64,000 bases of DNA from Nitrospirota bacterium (GCA_011088105.1 JAALKI010000004.1:1-64000); one strand, 5' to 3'; counted from the first letter of the stretch, positions 8,953 through 17,079 are shown. Made by a program: numbers and translations. The notes: generated by a model from the letters alone, not told the origin.

Positions 8953-8967
8953 GAACGCGTTCGAACG
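8953..8967. promoter_or_regulatory. Overlapping palindromes in the eCIS leader (operator candidate)
   Basis: The sequence gaacgcgttcgaacg contains two nested perfect palindromes, GAACGCGTTC (8953-8962) and CGTTCGAACG (8958-8967). It lies just downstream of the predicted transcription start of the eCIS operon. The GAAC/GTTC half-sites resemble LexA-type operators of some phyla, but the 2-base spacing does not fit the Bacillus consensus. Role as operator is inferred. Confidence 0.35.
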
Positions 8968-8985
8968 AGTCAACAACGAAAGGGC

Positions 8986-9014
8986 ATGATCTGCCAAAAA
9001 TGAGATTTTGTCAA
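8986..9014 (-). promoter_or_regulatory. Candidate sigma70-type promoter of the eCIS operon
   Basis: On the minus strand TTGACA (9009-9014) is followed after 17 bases by GATCAT (8986-8991; 4 of 6 matches to TATAAT). The -35 is perfect and the spacing optimal. Transcription would begin near 8980, about 75 bases before the DUF4255 start codon. Confidence 0.6.
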
Positions 9015-9162
9015 CCAGTTTTCATGCAATGTTTCGCCAATTTTCATGAATAGATGTCAGTTTATCATATTCCTAAAAACCATTGATCCAAATCCGTTCG
9101 AAAACGTTATAGAAACCAACGGCTACCAACACATGCTACAGAAATCTATCATCTTGAGACAT

Positions 9163-9202
9163 GGCATAGCTCAATCAGCAGAGCAGTAGTTTTGGAACTG
9201 AC
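9163..9202 (+). tRNA. tRNA relic (5' part only, tRNA-Thr-like)
   Basis: GGCATAGCTCAATCAGCAGAG followed by a degenerate anticodon arm closely copies the D-arm region of the intact tRNA-Thr at 11611, but the anticodon stem no longer pairs and the T-arm and acceptor are missing. It is not a functional tRNA. It looks like the left-over of an integration or deletion event beside the eCIS locus. Confidence 0.5.
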
Positions 9203-9700
9203 AGAAGCATTCTTTCTGTTATATGCTAGCTACTGTTTTTTCAAATCATTAAAATTTCGAGATTCTCGAAAATTATTTTCCGCCAGTTCACGATCCTTTT
9301 CATTCAGGCTGGACCATAAACCAGAACTCGAAAATGGGTATTGTGGTTATGAACGAGTATAGAAGGAATGGTGTAGTCTAAAGGGGAAATCTTGCTGAAA
9401 TTTTCCAAATCTGCACACCCCATGAACATTTGATGGCATTGAAGTCGTCTCTCCGTATTCCTGTCCTGACCAAAACCATCACGGATCTGGAAAAGCTACT
9501 AGGGTTGGCTTACTTGTATGGAGCAGACACGTGCATTTGAAGCCTGCGCGGGGGAATGAGTTATTGATTGGAAATATATACACCTAACAAACACATCGAG
9601 GCGTTTGCCTCACTCACTGGAACCGTTACGGCCATGGCGCGGACGATGCGCCATGACCGATCTTGATATTGCCAATGAAGGTTGGCGATACGGTCGCGTT

Positions 9701-10150
9701 TCACCCACCAACATGGGCTCTAAGAATGCCGGAATCTTTTATTTTTGGATCATCCGGAGCAAGCTCCAGAGCCTTTTTGAAATGGTTGGTCGCTGTTCCG
9801 TGATCTCCCAGCTTATCTAACGCCAGCGCCAGATTGTAATGCGCTTCCGCAAGACCCGCATTGGCGGCTAACGCTTTATTAAAGTGTTCTTGAGCCACAT
9901 CCCAATGGCCTTGTTGGTAATGGCCGACCCCCTCGTCGTTTTCTGCTGCGCCGGCGACTCCCTCAGGAGCCATAAGGGCCCCTTTCACTTTTGATACTTC
10001 TTCAGTCATGGGAGCTTTGGCAGTCTCCATAGCTTTACTCTCGACCTTGGGCTCTGTTTTGGTTTCCTTTCCATATTGGCCAGAATCACATCCACTCCCT
10101 ACCAACATCCCAAGCACCAGCACTCCGAGGCTGAAAGATAGCTGTTTCAT
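9701..10150 (-). CDS. TPR-repeat lipoprotein
   Basis: The 149-residue product begins with a lipoprotein signal (MKQLSFSLGVLVLGMLVGSGC; lipobox GSGC with Cys21), then a Lys/Glu-rich linker, then two to three tetratricopeptide repeats (about residues 74-140: VGHYQQGHWDVAQEHFNKAL, AEAHYNLALALDKLGDH, ATNHFKKALELAPDD). It is probably anchored to a membrane in the periplasm and used for protein contacts. It stands alone, and the specific partner cannot be told from sequence. Confidence 0.8.
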   Translation of the reverse strand: MKQLSFSLGVLVLGMLVGSGCDSGQYGKETKTEPKVESKAMETAKAPMTEEVSKVKGALMAPEGVAGAAENDEGVGHYQQGHWDVAQEHFNKALAANAGLAEAHYNLALALDKLGDHGTATNHFKKALELAPDDPKIKDSGILRAHVGG

Positions 10151-10718
10151 AGGATCCCCCTTATTGTTGAATGATGAAAACCATCACATACTGTTCAGCT
10201 TAGCAACATTCATAAGGCGAAAAAAGAACAAGGAAGATGCTCGGCTAAACAGTCTATGCTAAAGCTGAACCTCTATGTGATTATTGTCAAGTGAGCCGGA
10301 TGACATCGGCAATTAGATCTTAGCAGATATCCAGACCGCGAGGAGTTTAAGGCAAGGACGGAAATGCGTCTCCATAACCTGCCTATCGGCACACTAGGCA
10401 CACCAAATGAGTATTGGGTTGTGAATTTTGATATATTGATGCCCAGCTGGTTCACAAAAACACCTAACATCTATGTACAAACGTCTCGCTATCTGCTCAG
10501 GGCTCACACAGGTTATCGGGCCCCTTAGACAATGAAACGAATACCACCCTGCAACACACAAAATTTGAAAGCTGCGTGCCGATACTCGCAGATACCAGCG
10601 GTGCACAGCCATCGAATTCGACGTTTATCTGGTCTTACTTGGAATAATACCGAATGTGTGAACACAGGTTTCCTATAAAAAACCCCAAACTGCCATCAAC
10701 TCAAAAACCAAGGAGTGC
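10151..10718. other. Intergenic region with no recognised gene
   Basis: Only short frames without family resemblance occur, for example 10394-10612 on the minus strand. The last 100 bases before the OsmC-like gene contain a TATAAA element (about 10674) and a small TGTG-TGAA-CACA palindrome that may belong to its promoter. Confidence 0.4.
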
Positions 10719-11282
10719 ATGATGACAACCGAAGAAAATATCAATCTCGTAAACGGCATCAACCTGAACGTCCTCAAAGACACGGTGAGTGCAATCGAAG
10801 CCGATCCTGAGCTTGGGAAATGTCAATTTCGCGCTCGCAACAAATGGATTGATGCCACTCATAACTGCACAACGATCTCAAGTTTCTACGGAGCCAAACA
10901 AGAAATGCCTCACGAGCAAGAGTTTGAATTGCATGCAGATGAACCTCCAATTCTTGCAGGGAAAGATCAAGGGGCCAATCCCGTCGAACACTTGCTAAAT
11001 GCCTTGGCTGGTTGCGTGACCACGAGCATGGTTGCCCATGCAGCTGTACGCGGCATCCACATCGAGGAATTGGAATCAGAACTAGAAGGCGATATCGACC
11101 TACGTGGGTTCCTCGGCCTAGCTCCCACGGTACCAAAGGGCTTCACAAACATCCGACTGAAATTCAAGGTCAAAGCTGACGCAGAAAACGTGAAGAAGTT
11201 AAAAAGCCTGGCAGAGTTCTCACCTGTCTATAACACACTCATCCAGGGCGCCAAGGTAGACATTGCAATCGAGCCGCAGTAA
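10719..11282 (+). CDS. OsmC/Ohr-superfamily protein
   Basis: The 187-residue protein has the OsmC fold signature: a hydrophobic helix ANPVEHLLNALAGCVTTSMV around residues 88-107 with Cys102, followed by IEELESELEGDIDLRG and a C-terminal FSPVYNTL motif. OsmC and Ohr enzymes reduce organic hydroperoxides with two cysteines. Here the second one, normally in a C-P-V-x-x-T-L motif, is Ser, so classical two-Cys peroxidase activity is doubtful; many OsmC-like proteins of unknown substrate share this change. The start is ATG 10719 behind AGGAG. It is a single gene just before the tRNA-Thr island. Confidence 0.85.
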   Translation: MMTTEENINLVNGINLNVLKDTVSAIEADPELGKCQFRARNKWIDATHNCTTISSFYGAKQEMPHEQEFELHADEPPILAGKDQGANPVEHLLNALAGCVTTSMVAHAAVRGIHIEELESELEGDIDLRGFLGLAPTVPKGFTNIRLKFKVKADAENVKKLKSLAEFSPVYNTLIQGAKVDIAIEPQ

Positions 11283-11610
11283 GAATTTCTATTGCACCGT
11301 GAACTTATAAAAGCCAGACAGCTACTCTGAGAAGGAATGAGAACCTCTCTTATGGCAACGCGTTCAAAGTTTACAGAACGGCTTGCCATCAAGCTTAAAA
11401 TGGCATACACTCCGTCCATGGTTAGGAAGCGTTTAGCCACCAGGAAGCCAGTGCGAAGGCAATTTGGTCTCTTAGGCAACAGCTTCTGCCTAAGCCATGA
11501 GTCAGCATATTTATGCTATGCAGGAAGATTGAAGGCACGTGGCAAAAAAGTTAGCGTAAATGAAATCGGAACACGAAAAACAGCATCCGAAAAATTCATA
11601 AAATCAACGG
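11283..11610. other. Spacer between the OsmC-like gene and tRNA-Thr
   Basis: A 103-codon open frame (11337-11648) fills it but runs into the tRNA gene and resembles no family. I take it as chance. No terminator-like hairpin is obvious. Confidence 0.4.
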
Positions 11611-11686
11611 GCTGGCGTAGCTCAATCGGCAGAGCAGCGGTTTTGTAAACCGCAGGTTGGGGGTTCGATTCCCTTCGCCAGCTCCA
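11611..11686 (+). tRNA. tRNA-Thr (UGT anticodon)
   Basis: The sequence folds as a complete cloverleaf: acceptor GCTGGCG/CGCCAGC, D-stem GCTC/GAGC, anticodon stem GCGGT/ACCGC with loop TTTGTAA (anticodon TGT), T-stem GGGGG/CCCTT with TTCGATT loop, discriminator T and encoded CCA. Its 3' half is the left boundary repeat of an integrated island. Confidence 0.95.
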
Positions 11687-11963
11687 ATATATTCAAGGAC
11701 TTACGCATCACACCTCGCCTCTACATTCTCCTCCATCCTGGTTACCGTCACGGTTTCACTTGCTAACTGCTGGTTTTTTCCCGTTTTCTGGCCCTTTCCA
11801 AACGTCGCTACCATCTCCATCGCCTCGCGTAAAATAGAAGAGGCTCAAATAGGCATAACGCTTCACCAACGCGGTCGTGCTCTGTCACAACAATGATCAA
11901 TGCCTGAATGGGGCGTTGTATCTCAGGTTCTAAGCCTCGGGGATCAGCCACTTGAGACACCTG
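11639..11963 (+). repeat. Left direct repeat (attL-like) of the tRNA-Thr island
   Basis: It contains the tRNA-Thr 3' half and downstream DNA. The first 52 bases match the right copy perfectly; the remainder matches imperfectly, including near-identical stretches around 11823-11963 (the Leu-Glu-Pro-rich minus-strand frame). The repeat ends at the shared TTGAGACACCTG. Confidence 0.85.
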
Positions 11964-11979
11964 ATATTGAGACACCTGT

Positions 11980-12004
11980 AAAGGGGTCAAGTCTATTTTA
12001 TAAT
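11980..12004 (+). repeat. REP-like terminal inverted repeat, left
   Basis: The 25 bases starting aaaggggtcaag and ending ctattttataat pair with 12522-12546 in inverse orientation with one mismatch. The two copies enclose the RAYT relic, as REP/BIME sequences do for this transposase class. Confidence 0.75.
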
Positions 12005-12016
12005 AGCCAAATATTT

Positions 12017-12497
12017 TTAAATTGATTGCACCTGCCTTTGAAGCTCCCCAGGGTTGAGCAAGCGCTGAATGGCCTGCACAGCGGGTGAAACACTTCCTGC
12101 ATGCGTCAACCCAAACAGCAAAGCAATCGCTTTCAATGACACGTCACCATATTGCTGACAACAATCCATAGCGACCTTTCGCGGAACGTTTGCCTGTTAC
12201 CGGCCAACTTGCCGTTTGAGGAGATTGGAGTCGATTATATCGCTGGGTATAGACCCCATTGATATGACGCATAATGCGGTCGAGGTTCACGCGTGGTGTT
12301 TCGAGAAGCAGGTGATAGTGATTGCCCATCAGAGAATAGGCATGCACGATGGTCGCAAAGCGCCGATGGGCTTCTTCCAGCGTTGTGAGAAAGCTGTGGC
12401 AGTACGCTGGGCCGTGAAAGATGGGCTGCTGTCCTCTTCCCCGATTCATGACATGATAAAACGCATGTTCGTATTGAATGCGGAGAGGCCTTGGCAT
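12017..12497 (-). pseudogene. REP-associated tyrosine transposase (RAYT, Y1_Tnp family), internally deleted
   Basis: The N-terminal part (12497 to about 12240) is typical: MPRPLRIQYEHAFYHVMNRG, then HAYSLMGNHYHLLLETP with the His-hydrophobic-His motif of HUH nucleases and INGVYTQRYNRL. The normal continuation with the catalytic Tyr helix is missing. A C-terminal helix-turn-helix part appears in another frame at about 12190-12017 (VPRKVAMDCCQQYGDVSLKA and FGLTHAGSVS, ending QSI). Thus about half of the gene is deleted with a frame change. RAYTs mobilise REP palindromes, and the flanking inverted repeats fit this. Confidence 0.8.
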
Positions 12498-12521
12498 TTA
12501 CAAATCCTAACAGACTTGAGA

Positions 12522-12546
12522 ATTATAAAATAGGCTTGACCCCTTT
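12522..12546 (-). repeat. REP-like terminal inverted repeat, right
   Basis: Inverse partner of 11980-12004 (24 of 25 positions match). It lies about 25 bases upstream of the RAYT start codon. Confidence 0.75.
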
Positions 12547-12920
12547 TTCGCCGTTTCCGCTTCCAACGGGAAAATTGGCGTTGCCCATCGGGTTCGTTCT
12601 CCGATTTGTAGATCGCTAACCCCTTCGATATCTGACGCAATATCGCTCTATTGAAGCATTTCCATAGCCAGCCAGGCTTCGGTATGCCGCAACGAAGAGT
12701 TCGGGGTCTGCCATTCAGCCGCATATCGGTCCGGGTCTTTACCCCACCGTGCCATGAAGCCGGAGCGTAAGCGCAACTTCAAATGAACAGGTCGGTCAGG
12801 GTCGAACCCAGGGGGTTCCTTCTCTTCGTCAAGGTGAAAAAGTCCCTCGCGCATTCCCGCGATTGATGACGTGGTAACAGACCCCGCCGACCGAGGCCCG
12901 CGCTGTCCGTGGCCTGGCCC
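12547..12920 (-). other. Degenerate coding remains of unknown family
   Basis: Minus-strand frames here read like broken protein (for example PDRPVHLKLRLRSGFMARWG at about 12795-12740, continuing to SLRHTEAWLAMEMLQ at 12648). Frames switch repeatedly. I do not recognise the family; it is probably insertion-sequence debris like its neighbours. Confidence 0.35.
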
Positions 12921-13150
12921 TTAGCCGATTCGGCTCAGGTCGTCAACACAAAAAGTAGAACGTCTCCTTTTTCGATCCATACGCTTGATATTATGCTTCG
13001 AACTGCACAGGGCGCGCCCGAGTTCGGGCAGTGTCAAACAGGGATGGCGAGTGACAGTGTCCACCGCGATCAGCAGAACCGCTAAGCGTTTGGCGTGGAC
13101 AGTCGGACAGGTTTTTTTTGGAGATGAGTGTGTAAGAACCGAATCGCGTA
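12921..13150 (-). pseudogene. IS4-family transposase N-terminal relic
   Basis: A minus-strand frame ending at the stop 12921-12923 encodes HAKRLAVLLIAVDTVTRHPC followed by LTLPELGRALCSSKHNIKRMDRK. This matches the N-terminal region of IS4-type transposases (pattern R-L-x-x-L-L-x-A-V, L-T-L-x-x-L-G-R-A-L, K-H-x-I-K-R-x-D-R). The rest of the transposase is absent. Confidence 0.55.
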
Positions 13151-13312
13151 CATGGCAGCTCCTCCTTTAGGATAAGGCCATGTCAAGCAGACTGGTATAA
13201 TGCCATGTGCACGCAATTTTCGCAAACGATACGCCCTCATCCATTGAGAAACAAGAGGCTTTTGTGGGGAGCCTTCAGAGTCTGATTCTATTTTTCCGGC
13301 CCATCTAATGGA

Positions 13313-15085
13313 TTACGACAACGAGGTAGGATCAATGATGCGAAATCTCACTTCGTCTGTGTGCGTATAGGCGGACACTTCATCTCCGACAAACAAACCA
13401 CACCGGTGGAGGCCGGGTGTCCACCCCGTTTCAGGAGGAAATAAGACAAAGTAACCAAACTGTTCATTCATGGCCATGACCACCTGGTCCTGGGCTGAGA
13501 CGATTTGATTTTCGGCAACCTTGGATGTTTCAAGAAAACATTTTGCCGTGAGTTGAACCTCATCATAGGAGGCTGTCACGAGCCCAAATACCAAGTAAAT
13601 TTCTGGCTGGGTTGGGGGAAAGGTATTACCTGGTTGAATCGGGATAAATTCATGGGCACCCCCGGGCAGATCATCTCGCATGACATGGTAGGCAGGAATC
13701 ACATATCGAAACATGCTGAAATCTGCATCTCGCCCCATCAGCGTCGCATGCGTGTATATTGGGTCCTCGGACTTCATCGGTTTTGATGCTATCTTTTCAT
13801 ACAATTCTTGTTCGGTCATGACGGCTTGGCTGGAAGGATCGACAGACAGCATCCTTTTATTCGCATCATGCTTCTTGAGTTCGCTCTCGGGAACATGTTG
13901 GCGAGCCATCTCTTTCCACTTGACCAGTTTCTCTTTATCCAGAACTCTAATCCCTTCCATGACCCGAACGTCTTTGGTCATTTCTTCAAATTCAATGGCT
14001 GCATCATAGAGTATTTCAAAATGGACTAACGCCTCAGACCACCGTTCTAATTTTGCCAGACATACGCCTATCCAAAAAAACGTATCTGCAAGGACTTCGT
14101 CCTTTGTCGTCATGGTTAGCACTTTTTCAAGAATGGGCATCGCCTCCTCGTATTGACCAAGTTCCATGAGAGTCACCCCTAAATCGTGGGTCGCTCCGTA
14201 ATCACTGGGCTTGAGGTCCATAACCTTTCGCAAGAGCGGCTCGGCCTCCTTATAGCGACCCGCCTCGAAGGTTCTCCATGCATCTGCGCGAATAGACGCC
14301 CATTCCTTCCGCGTTTCTGCAGTTCCTTCTGGACTAAAAATGTACTCAAAGCGTCGGCCCCGTTCTTTGGTGGCCCCATAGACAACCGAGAGCAGACTTC
14401 GAGCAGCCGCTTCCTCAGGAGAACCGGGGGACACCATTTTCAAAACGTGTTGGACTTCGTCACGTGCCCCCCGGCCATCCAAGACGTCAAAACGCGCCCG
14501 GGCCAACGCCAACCGCCAACCTGGCAAATCCGGAGCGAGTTCCACCGCCTTCTGATACCATTCCAGCGATTCCTCTAAGCGATCAAGTTTTCGAAGTTCT
14601 TGTGCCAACCGCATGTAAACCAAGGGATTGGTGGCATCGTGCTGGGCAATGCGCTGCAACTCGGCGATCGCTTGATCGCCTTCTCCCATGCGAAGCAACA
14701 CACTCCATTTAGACCATCGCACATCCAATGCCTCCGGTGACCTCTGGAGAATAGCTTCATAGGCCTCAATGGCTTCCCGGGGACGACGGGATGTGGCCAG
14801 AATATTGCCGCGTAATTTTTGTAAGATGAGAGCGTGAGTATTGTCTCGAATGCCTTGGGCAAGGATATCCAGCGCTCGAGCGTTGTCGCCATCTCTCCAC
14901 GCGGCTTCTGCACGATCAGCAACTCTATCCACAGGGTTCATCGGTTGTTCTTGGGCCAATGCCAACATATTCATCGACAAGGTCACGAACAGCACGATAA
15001 AAAGAATAGCCTCGATGTTCCATTGGCCTCTTATCAGCCGGACAAAAGATGTCCTATAGGATCCTAAGTGTTTATTCATAAACAT
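13313..15085 (-). CDS. Exported/membrane-anchored TPR-repeat protein, island cargo
   Basis: The 590-residue protein has an N-terminal hydrophobic segment (about residues 26-44, ILFIVLFVTLSMNMLALAQ), which looks like a signal peptide with an A-x-A-type site. Tetratricopeptide repeats follow across about 50-345 (for example ALDILAQGIRDN, AIEAYEAILQRSPEALDVRW, SLEWYQKAVELAPDLPGWRL, EAEPLLRKVMDLKPSDYGA, EAMPILEKVLTM). The C-terminal 170 residues look beta-rich and have no recognised domain. It lies between two IS4-type relics inside the tRNA-Thr island and is the only intact non-transposase gene there. Function unknown; the fold suggests a periplasmic scaffold. Confidence 0.75.
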   Translation of the reverse strand: MFMNKHLGSYRTSFVRLIRGQWNIEAILFIVLFVTLSMNMLALAQEQPMNPVDRVADRAEAAWRDGDNARALDILAQGIRDNTHALILQKLRGNILATSRRPREAIEAYEAILQRSPEALDVRWSKWSVLLRMGEGDQAIAELQRIAQHDATNPLVYMRLAQELRKLDRLEESLEWYQKAVELAPDLPGWRLALARARFDVLDGRGARDEVQHVLKMVSPGSPEEAAARSLLSVVYGATKERGRRFEYIFSPEGTAETRKEWASIRADAWRTFEAGRYKEAEPLLRKVMDLKPSDYGATHDLGVTLMELGQYEEAMPILEKVLTMTTKDEVLADTFFWIGVCLAKLERWSEALVHFEILYDAAIEFEEMTKDVRVMEGIRVLDKEKLVKWKEMARQHVPESELKKHDANKRMLSVDPSSQAVMTEQELYEKIASKPMKSEDPIYTHATLMGRDADFSMFRYVIPAYHVMRDDLPGGAHEFIPIQPGNTFPPTQPEIYLVFGLVTASYDEVQLTAKCFLETSKVAENQIVSAQDQVVMAMNEQFGYFVLFPPETGWTPGLHRCGLFVGDEVSAYTHTDEVRFRIIDPTSLS

Positions 15086-15296
15086 AGTTGCAACCTATGA
15101 TTGGAGCAAACCTTTCAAAAAGAAGGTCATGTAACTGTGAAACATCATTCCATCGAAATAGCGTGGGATGATGAATCCTGGATATTCCAGAATTCATGAA
15201 ACGAAGACTCATCCACTGCACCCACGTTCTCAGTATACCATAGCCAAGAGTGAGGATTGCTGTCGAGATGAATTATGAAACGCGCACAGTGGCCGC

Positions 15297-15496
15297 CTAA
15301 AACTTCTTGGAGGACAAAAGGGACCCAAGGATCGCCAATCGATGGGAGATACGCGTTTGGCTCGTGGCGAAGCCCAATCCATACGGCTCACTCTTCAAAT
15401 CCCGAAAGGCTTCCTCAATTTGCATCCGGCGGCGATGGAAAACTGCATGATCTGTTTGTTCTGACACTCCTGTGTCAATTGGACTTCCTCTGAATC
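15297..15496 (-). pseudogene. IS4-family transposase C-terminal fragment
   Basis: The minus-strand frame encodes HRRRMQIEEAFRDLKSEPYG and continues LGFATSQTRISHRLAIL. This is the Y-R-x-R-M-Q-I-E-E-x-F-R-D-L-K motif containing the catalytic Glu of IS4-type DDE transposases. The fragment is cut on its N-terminal side by the IS3 element and stops soon after at 15297. It cannot be the partner of the 12921-13150 relic, because the order is reversed for one gene. Confidence 0.75.
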
Positions 15497-15540
15497 GGTA
15501 GACACTCCTATACTTTAATTTACAGCATGGGAGGCAGGTC

Positions 15541-15825
15541 ATGACCAAGGGTAAGTTTGCGGATGAGTTCAAAGAAGAAGCGGTCAAACAGGTCATCGAG
15601 CGAGGGTACACGGTGGGCGATGTCGCGAAGCGCTTGGGGATTTCCGTGCAAAGCTTATACAAGTGGGTGAAAATGTATGCCCCCAACCCCACCGATCGTT
15701 ATGAGGCTGAACTTACAGAGTTCCGGCGTGAGAATTTGAAGCTGAAGGCGGAACTTAGCCGTGCCCAGGAAGAGCGGGACATCCTAAAAAAGGCAGCCGC
15801 GTACTTCGCGAAAAACCCGGTGTGA
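15541..15825 (+). CDS. IS3-family OrfA (DNA-binding subunit)
   Basis: The 94-residue protein has a helix-turn-helix (FADEFKEEAVKQVIERGYTV, DVAKRLGISVQSLYKWVKMY) and then a leucine-zipper-like coiled coil (about residues 60-88). It binds the IS ends and dimerises. The sequence A-AAA-AAG at 15786-15792 in zero frame is the classic slippery heptamer for -1 frameshifting into orfB to give the OrfAB transposase. The stop codon overlaps the orfB GTG. Confidence 0.9.
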   Translation: MTKGKFADEFKEEAVKQVIERGYTVGDVAKRLGISVQSLYKWVKMYAPNPTDRYEAELTEFRRENLKLKAELSRAQEERDILKKAAAYFAKNPV

Positions 15826-16685
15826 AGTACGCGTTCATCTTGCAGCATCAAGATCGGTATGCGGCGCAGCCGCTGTGTCGCCTGTTGGGAGTCTCGCGCA
15901 GTGGATATTATGCGTGGTTGGAGCGTCCCCCGTCGCAGCGGTCACGAGACGACGACCGGCTGTTGGGACTGATCCGCGAGTCGTATGAGGCGAGTGGCCG
16001 CACTTATGGTGCGCCCCGCATTCTCTGTGATCTGCGGGAGGTGGGGGAATGCGTTGGCAAAAACCGGATTGCCCAGCTCATGAAGCGCCACAAGATCCGC
16101 GCCCAGCACGGCTATAAGCAGCCAGGCGTTCGCGACCCCAAGCCGGCGGTGGCGGCACCGAATCGATTGCAGCAACAGTTTGCGATAGAGCGGCCGGATC
16201 GGGCATGGGCGACCGACATCACCTATATTCGGACCTACGAAGGGTGGCTCTATTTGGCGGTGGTGATGGATCTCTACTCACGCCGGATCATCGGCTGGTC
16301 GATGAAGGCCACGTTGGCTAAGGAGATTGTGTTAGATGCTTTACTGATGGCTGTGTGGCGACGCCAGCCCAAGCATGATGTCATTATCCACTCGGATCAA
16401 GGATCGAAGTTTAGCAGCGATGACTGGAATCGGTTCTGCCAGACGCATGGTTTGCTCCCCAGCATGAGTCGCCAAGGAAACTGTTATGATAACGCCGCAG
16501 TCGAGTCCTTCTTTGGGAGCTTGAAGAAGGAGAAAATCCGTCGCCACATCTTTAAAACTCGTGAAACAGCACGAGCCGAACTATTCGATTATATTGAAGT
16601 GTTTTATAATCGGGCAAGGCGCCATCAGCACCTAGGAAATATTAGCCCAGTCGCGTATGAGCAGCAGATGGCAAAACCAGGCTGA
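15822..16685 (+). CDS. IS3-family OrfB (DDE integrase-type catalytic subunit)
   Basis: The 287-residue protein has the HTH_21-like N-terminal part (CRLLGVSRSGYYAWLERPPS) and an rve integrase core with the DDE(35) triad: WATDITYI (first Asp), VIIHSDQGSKF (second Asp) and DNAAVESFFGSLKKE (Glu). GTG 15822 overlaps the orfA stop, and the frame is -1 relative to orfA. It is full length for the family. Confidence 0.92.
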   Translation: MKYAFILQHQDRYAAQPLCRLLGVSRSGYYAWLERPPSQRSRDDDRLLGLIRESYEASGRTYGAPRILCDLREVGECVGKNRIAQLMKRHKIRAQHGYKQPGVRDPKPAVAAPNRLQQQFAIERPDRAWATDITYIRTYEGWLYLAVVMDLYSRRIIGWSMKATLAKEIVLDALLMAVWRRQPKHDVIIHSDQGSKFSSDDWNRFCQTHGLLPSMSRQGNCYDNAAVESFFGSLKKEKIRRHIFKTRETARAELFDYIEVFYNRARRHQHLGNISPVAYEQQMAKPG

Positions 16686-16695
16686 GTGTCTACGG

Positions 16696-17079
16696 AAACG
16701 AAGCAAGTCCAGATAATAGCTGGTGAACGCTAGCTAAATGGAAGAGAGATGTAAGGTTAAACTGCGTTTATTGGGTCTGGGGCCTTGCTTGATAGCCACA
16801 ATCCCATCTCTGCTTACTCCAGAAGTCTACGGTTTAATCCATCACTGAATGATAGACTTCACCCGGTTATTGTAAATTCAATCCAACCTGTCCTCACTAT
16901 TAACTAACAATAAACCCTAGGTTTCCTACGTGTAACCTTTTTTGTAACCGTCGGGGCATAGCCCCCTCACACACTATGCAATCATATGCAACATCACCGA
17001 ATGACCTAACCTGCCTATCAATCAATAGATTTTCGCTCCTGTAGCGGGAATTTGTCGAAGGGAAGATCGAGCTGGTTAA
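16696..17079. other. Right end of the island, no gene recognised
   Basis: Only short features are visible: a GAAGTCTA/TAGACTTC inverted repeat pair near 16823-16862 and a small GGGG-CATAG-CCCC hairpin at 16953-16965. No coding frame resembles a known protein. Confidence 0.4.

Larger units (their letters stand above)
8968..9700. other. Intergenic region upstream of the eCIS operon
   Basis: This stretch holds the eCIS promoter and the tRNA relic. In 9400-9690 there are short open segments on the plus strand, for example one coding LKSSLRIPVLTKTITDLEKL (about 9435-9500) and one coding TPNKHIEAFASLTGTVTAMA (about 9575-9640), which are broken by stops. They may be remains of genes, but I recognise no family. 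Confidence 0.4.
15499..16692 (+). mobile_element. Complete IS3-family insertion sequence
   Basis: The element carries orfA and orfB with a -1 frameshift signal. Its ends are TAGACACTC at 15499-15507 and the inverse GAGTGTCTA at 16684-16692, flanked on both sides by CGG (15496-15498 and 16693-16695), consistent with a 3-bp target duplication. It lies inside an IS4-type fragment. Both frames are intact, so it may be active and is the youngest insertion in the island. Confidence 0.85.
11639..17079. mobile_element. 5.4-kb genomic island inserted at tRNA-Thr
   Basis: The last 48 bases of tRNA-Thr plus 4 more (11639-11690) recur exactly at 17080-17131, and a weaker match extends about 270 bases further. 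This is the pattern left by site-specific integration into a tRNA 3' end. The island carries a RAYT relic, IS4-type relics, a TPR protein and an IS3 element, but no recognisable integrase, so it can no longer move by itself. All cargo is either mobile DNA or the TPR gene. Confidence 0.7.

Noticed and set aside
9163-9202. Possible functional tRNA with TGG-like anticodon
   Set aside because: The anticodon stem does not pair and no T-arm or acceptor 3' strand follows, so only a relic is supported.
10394-10612. Minus-strand Cys/Trp-rich frame between the TPR lipoprotein and the OsmC-like gene
   Set aside because: No start signal and no recognised family; likely chance.
11337-11648. 103-codon plus-strand frame between the OsmC-like gene and tRNA-Thr
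   Set aside because: It runs 38 bases into the tRNA gene, has no family resemblance and has a composition like chance reading of spacer DNA.
11808-11990. Minus-strand frame repeated in both island flanks, considered as an integrase remnant
   Set aside because: The frame is partly kept in both copies (PRGLEPE..QRPIQALIIVV), but shows none of the tyrosine recombinase R-H-R-Y motifs.
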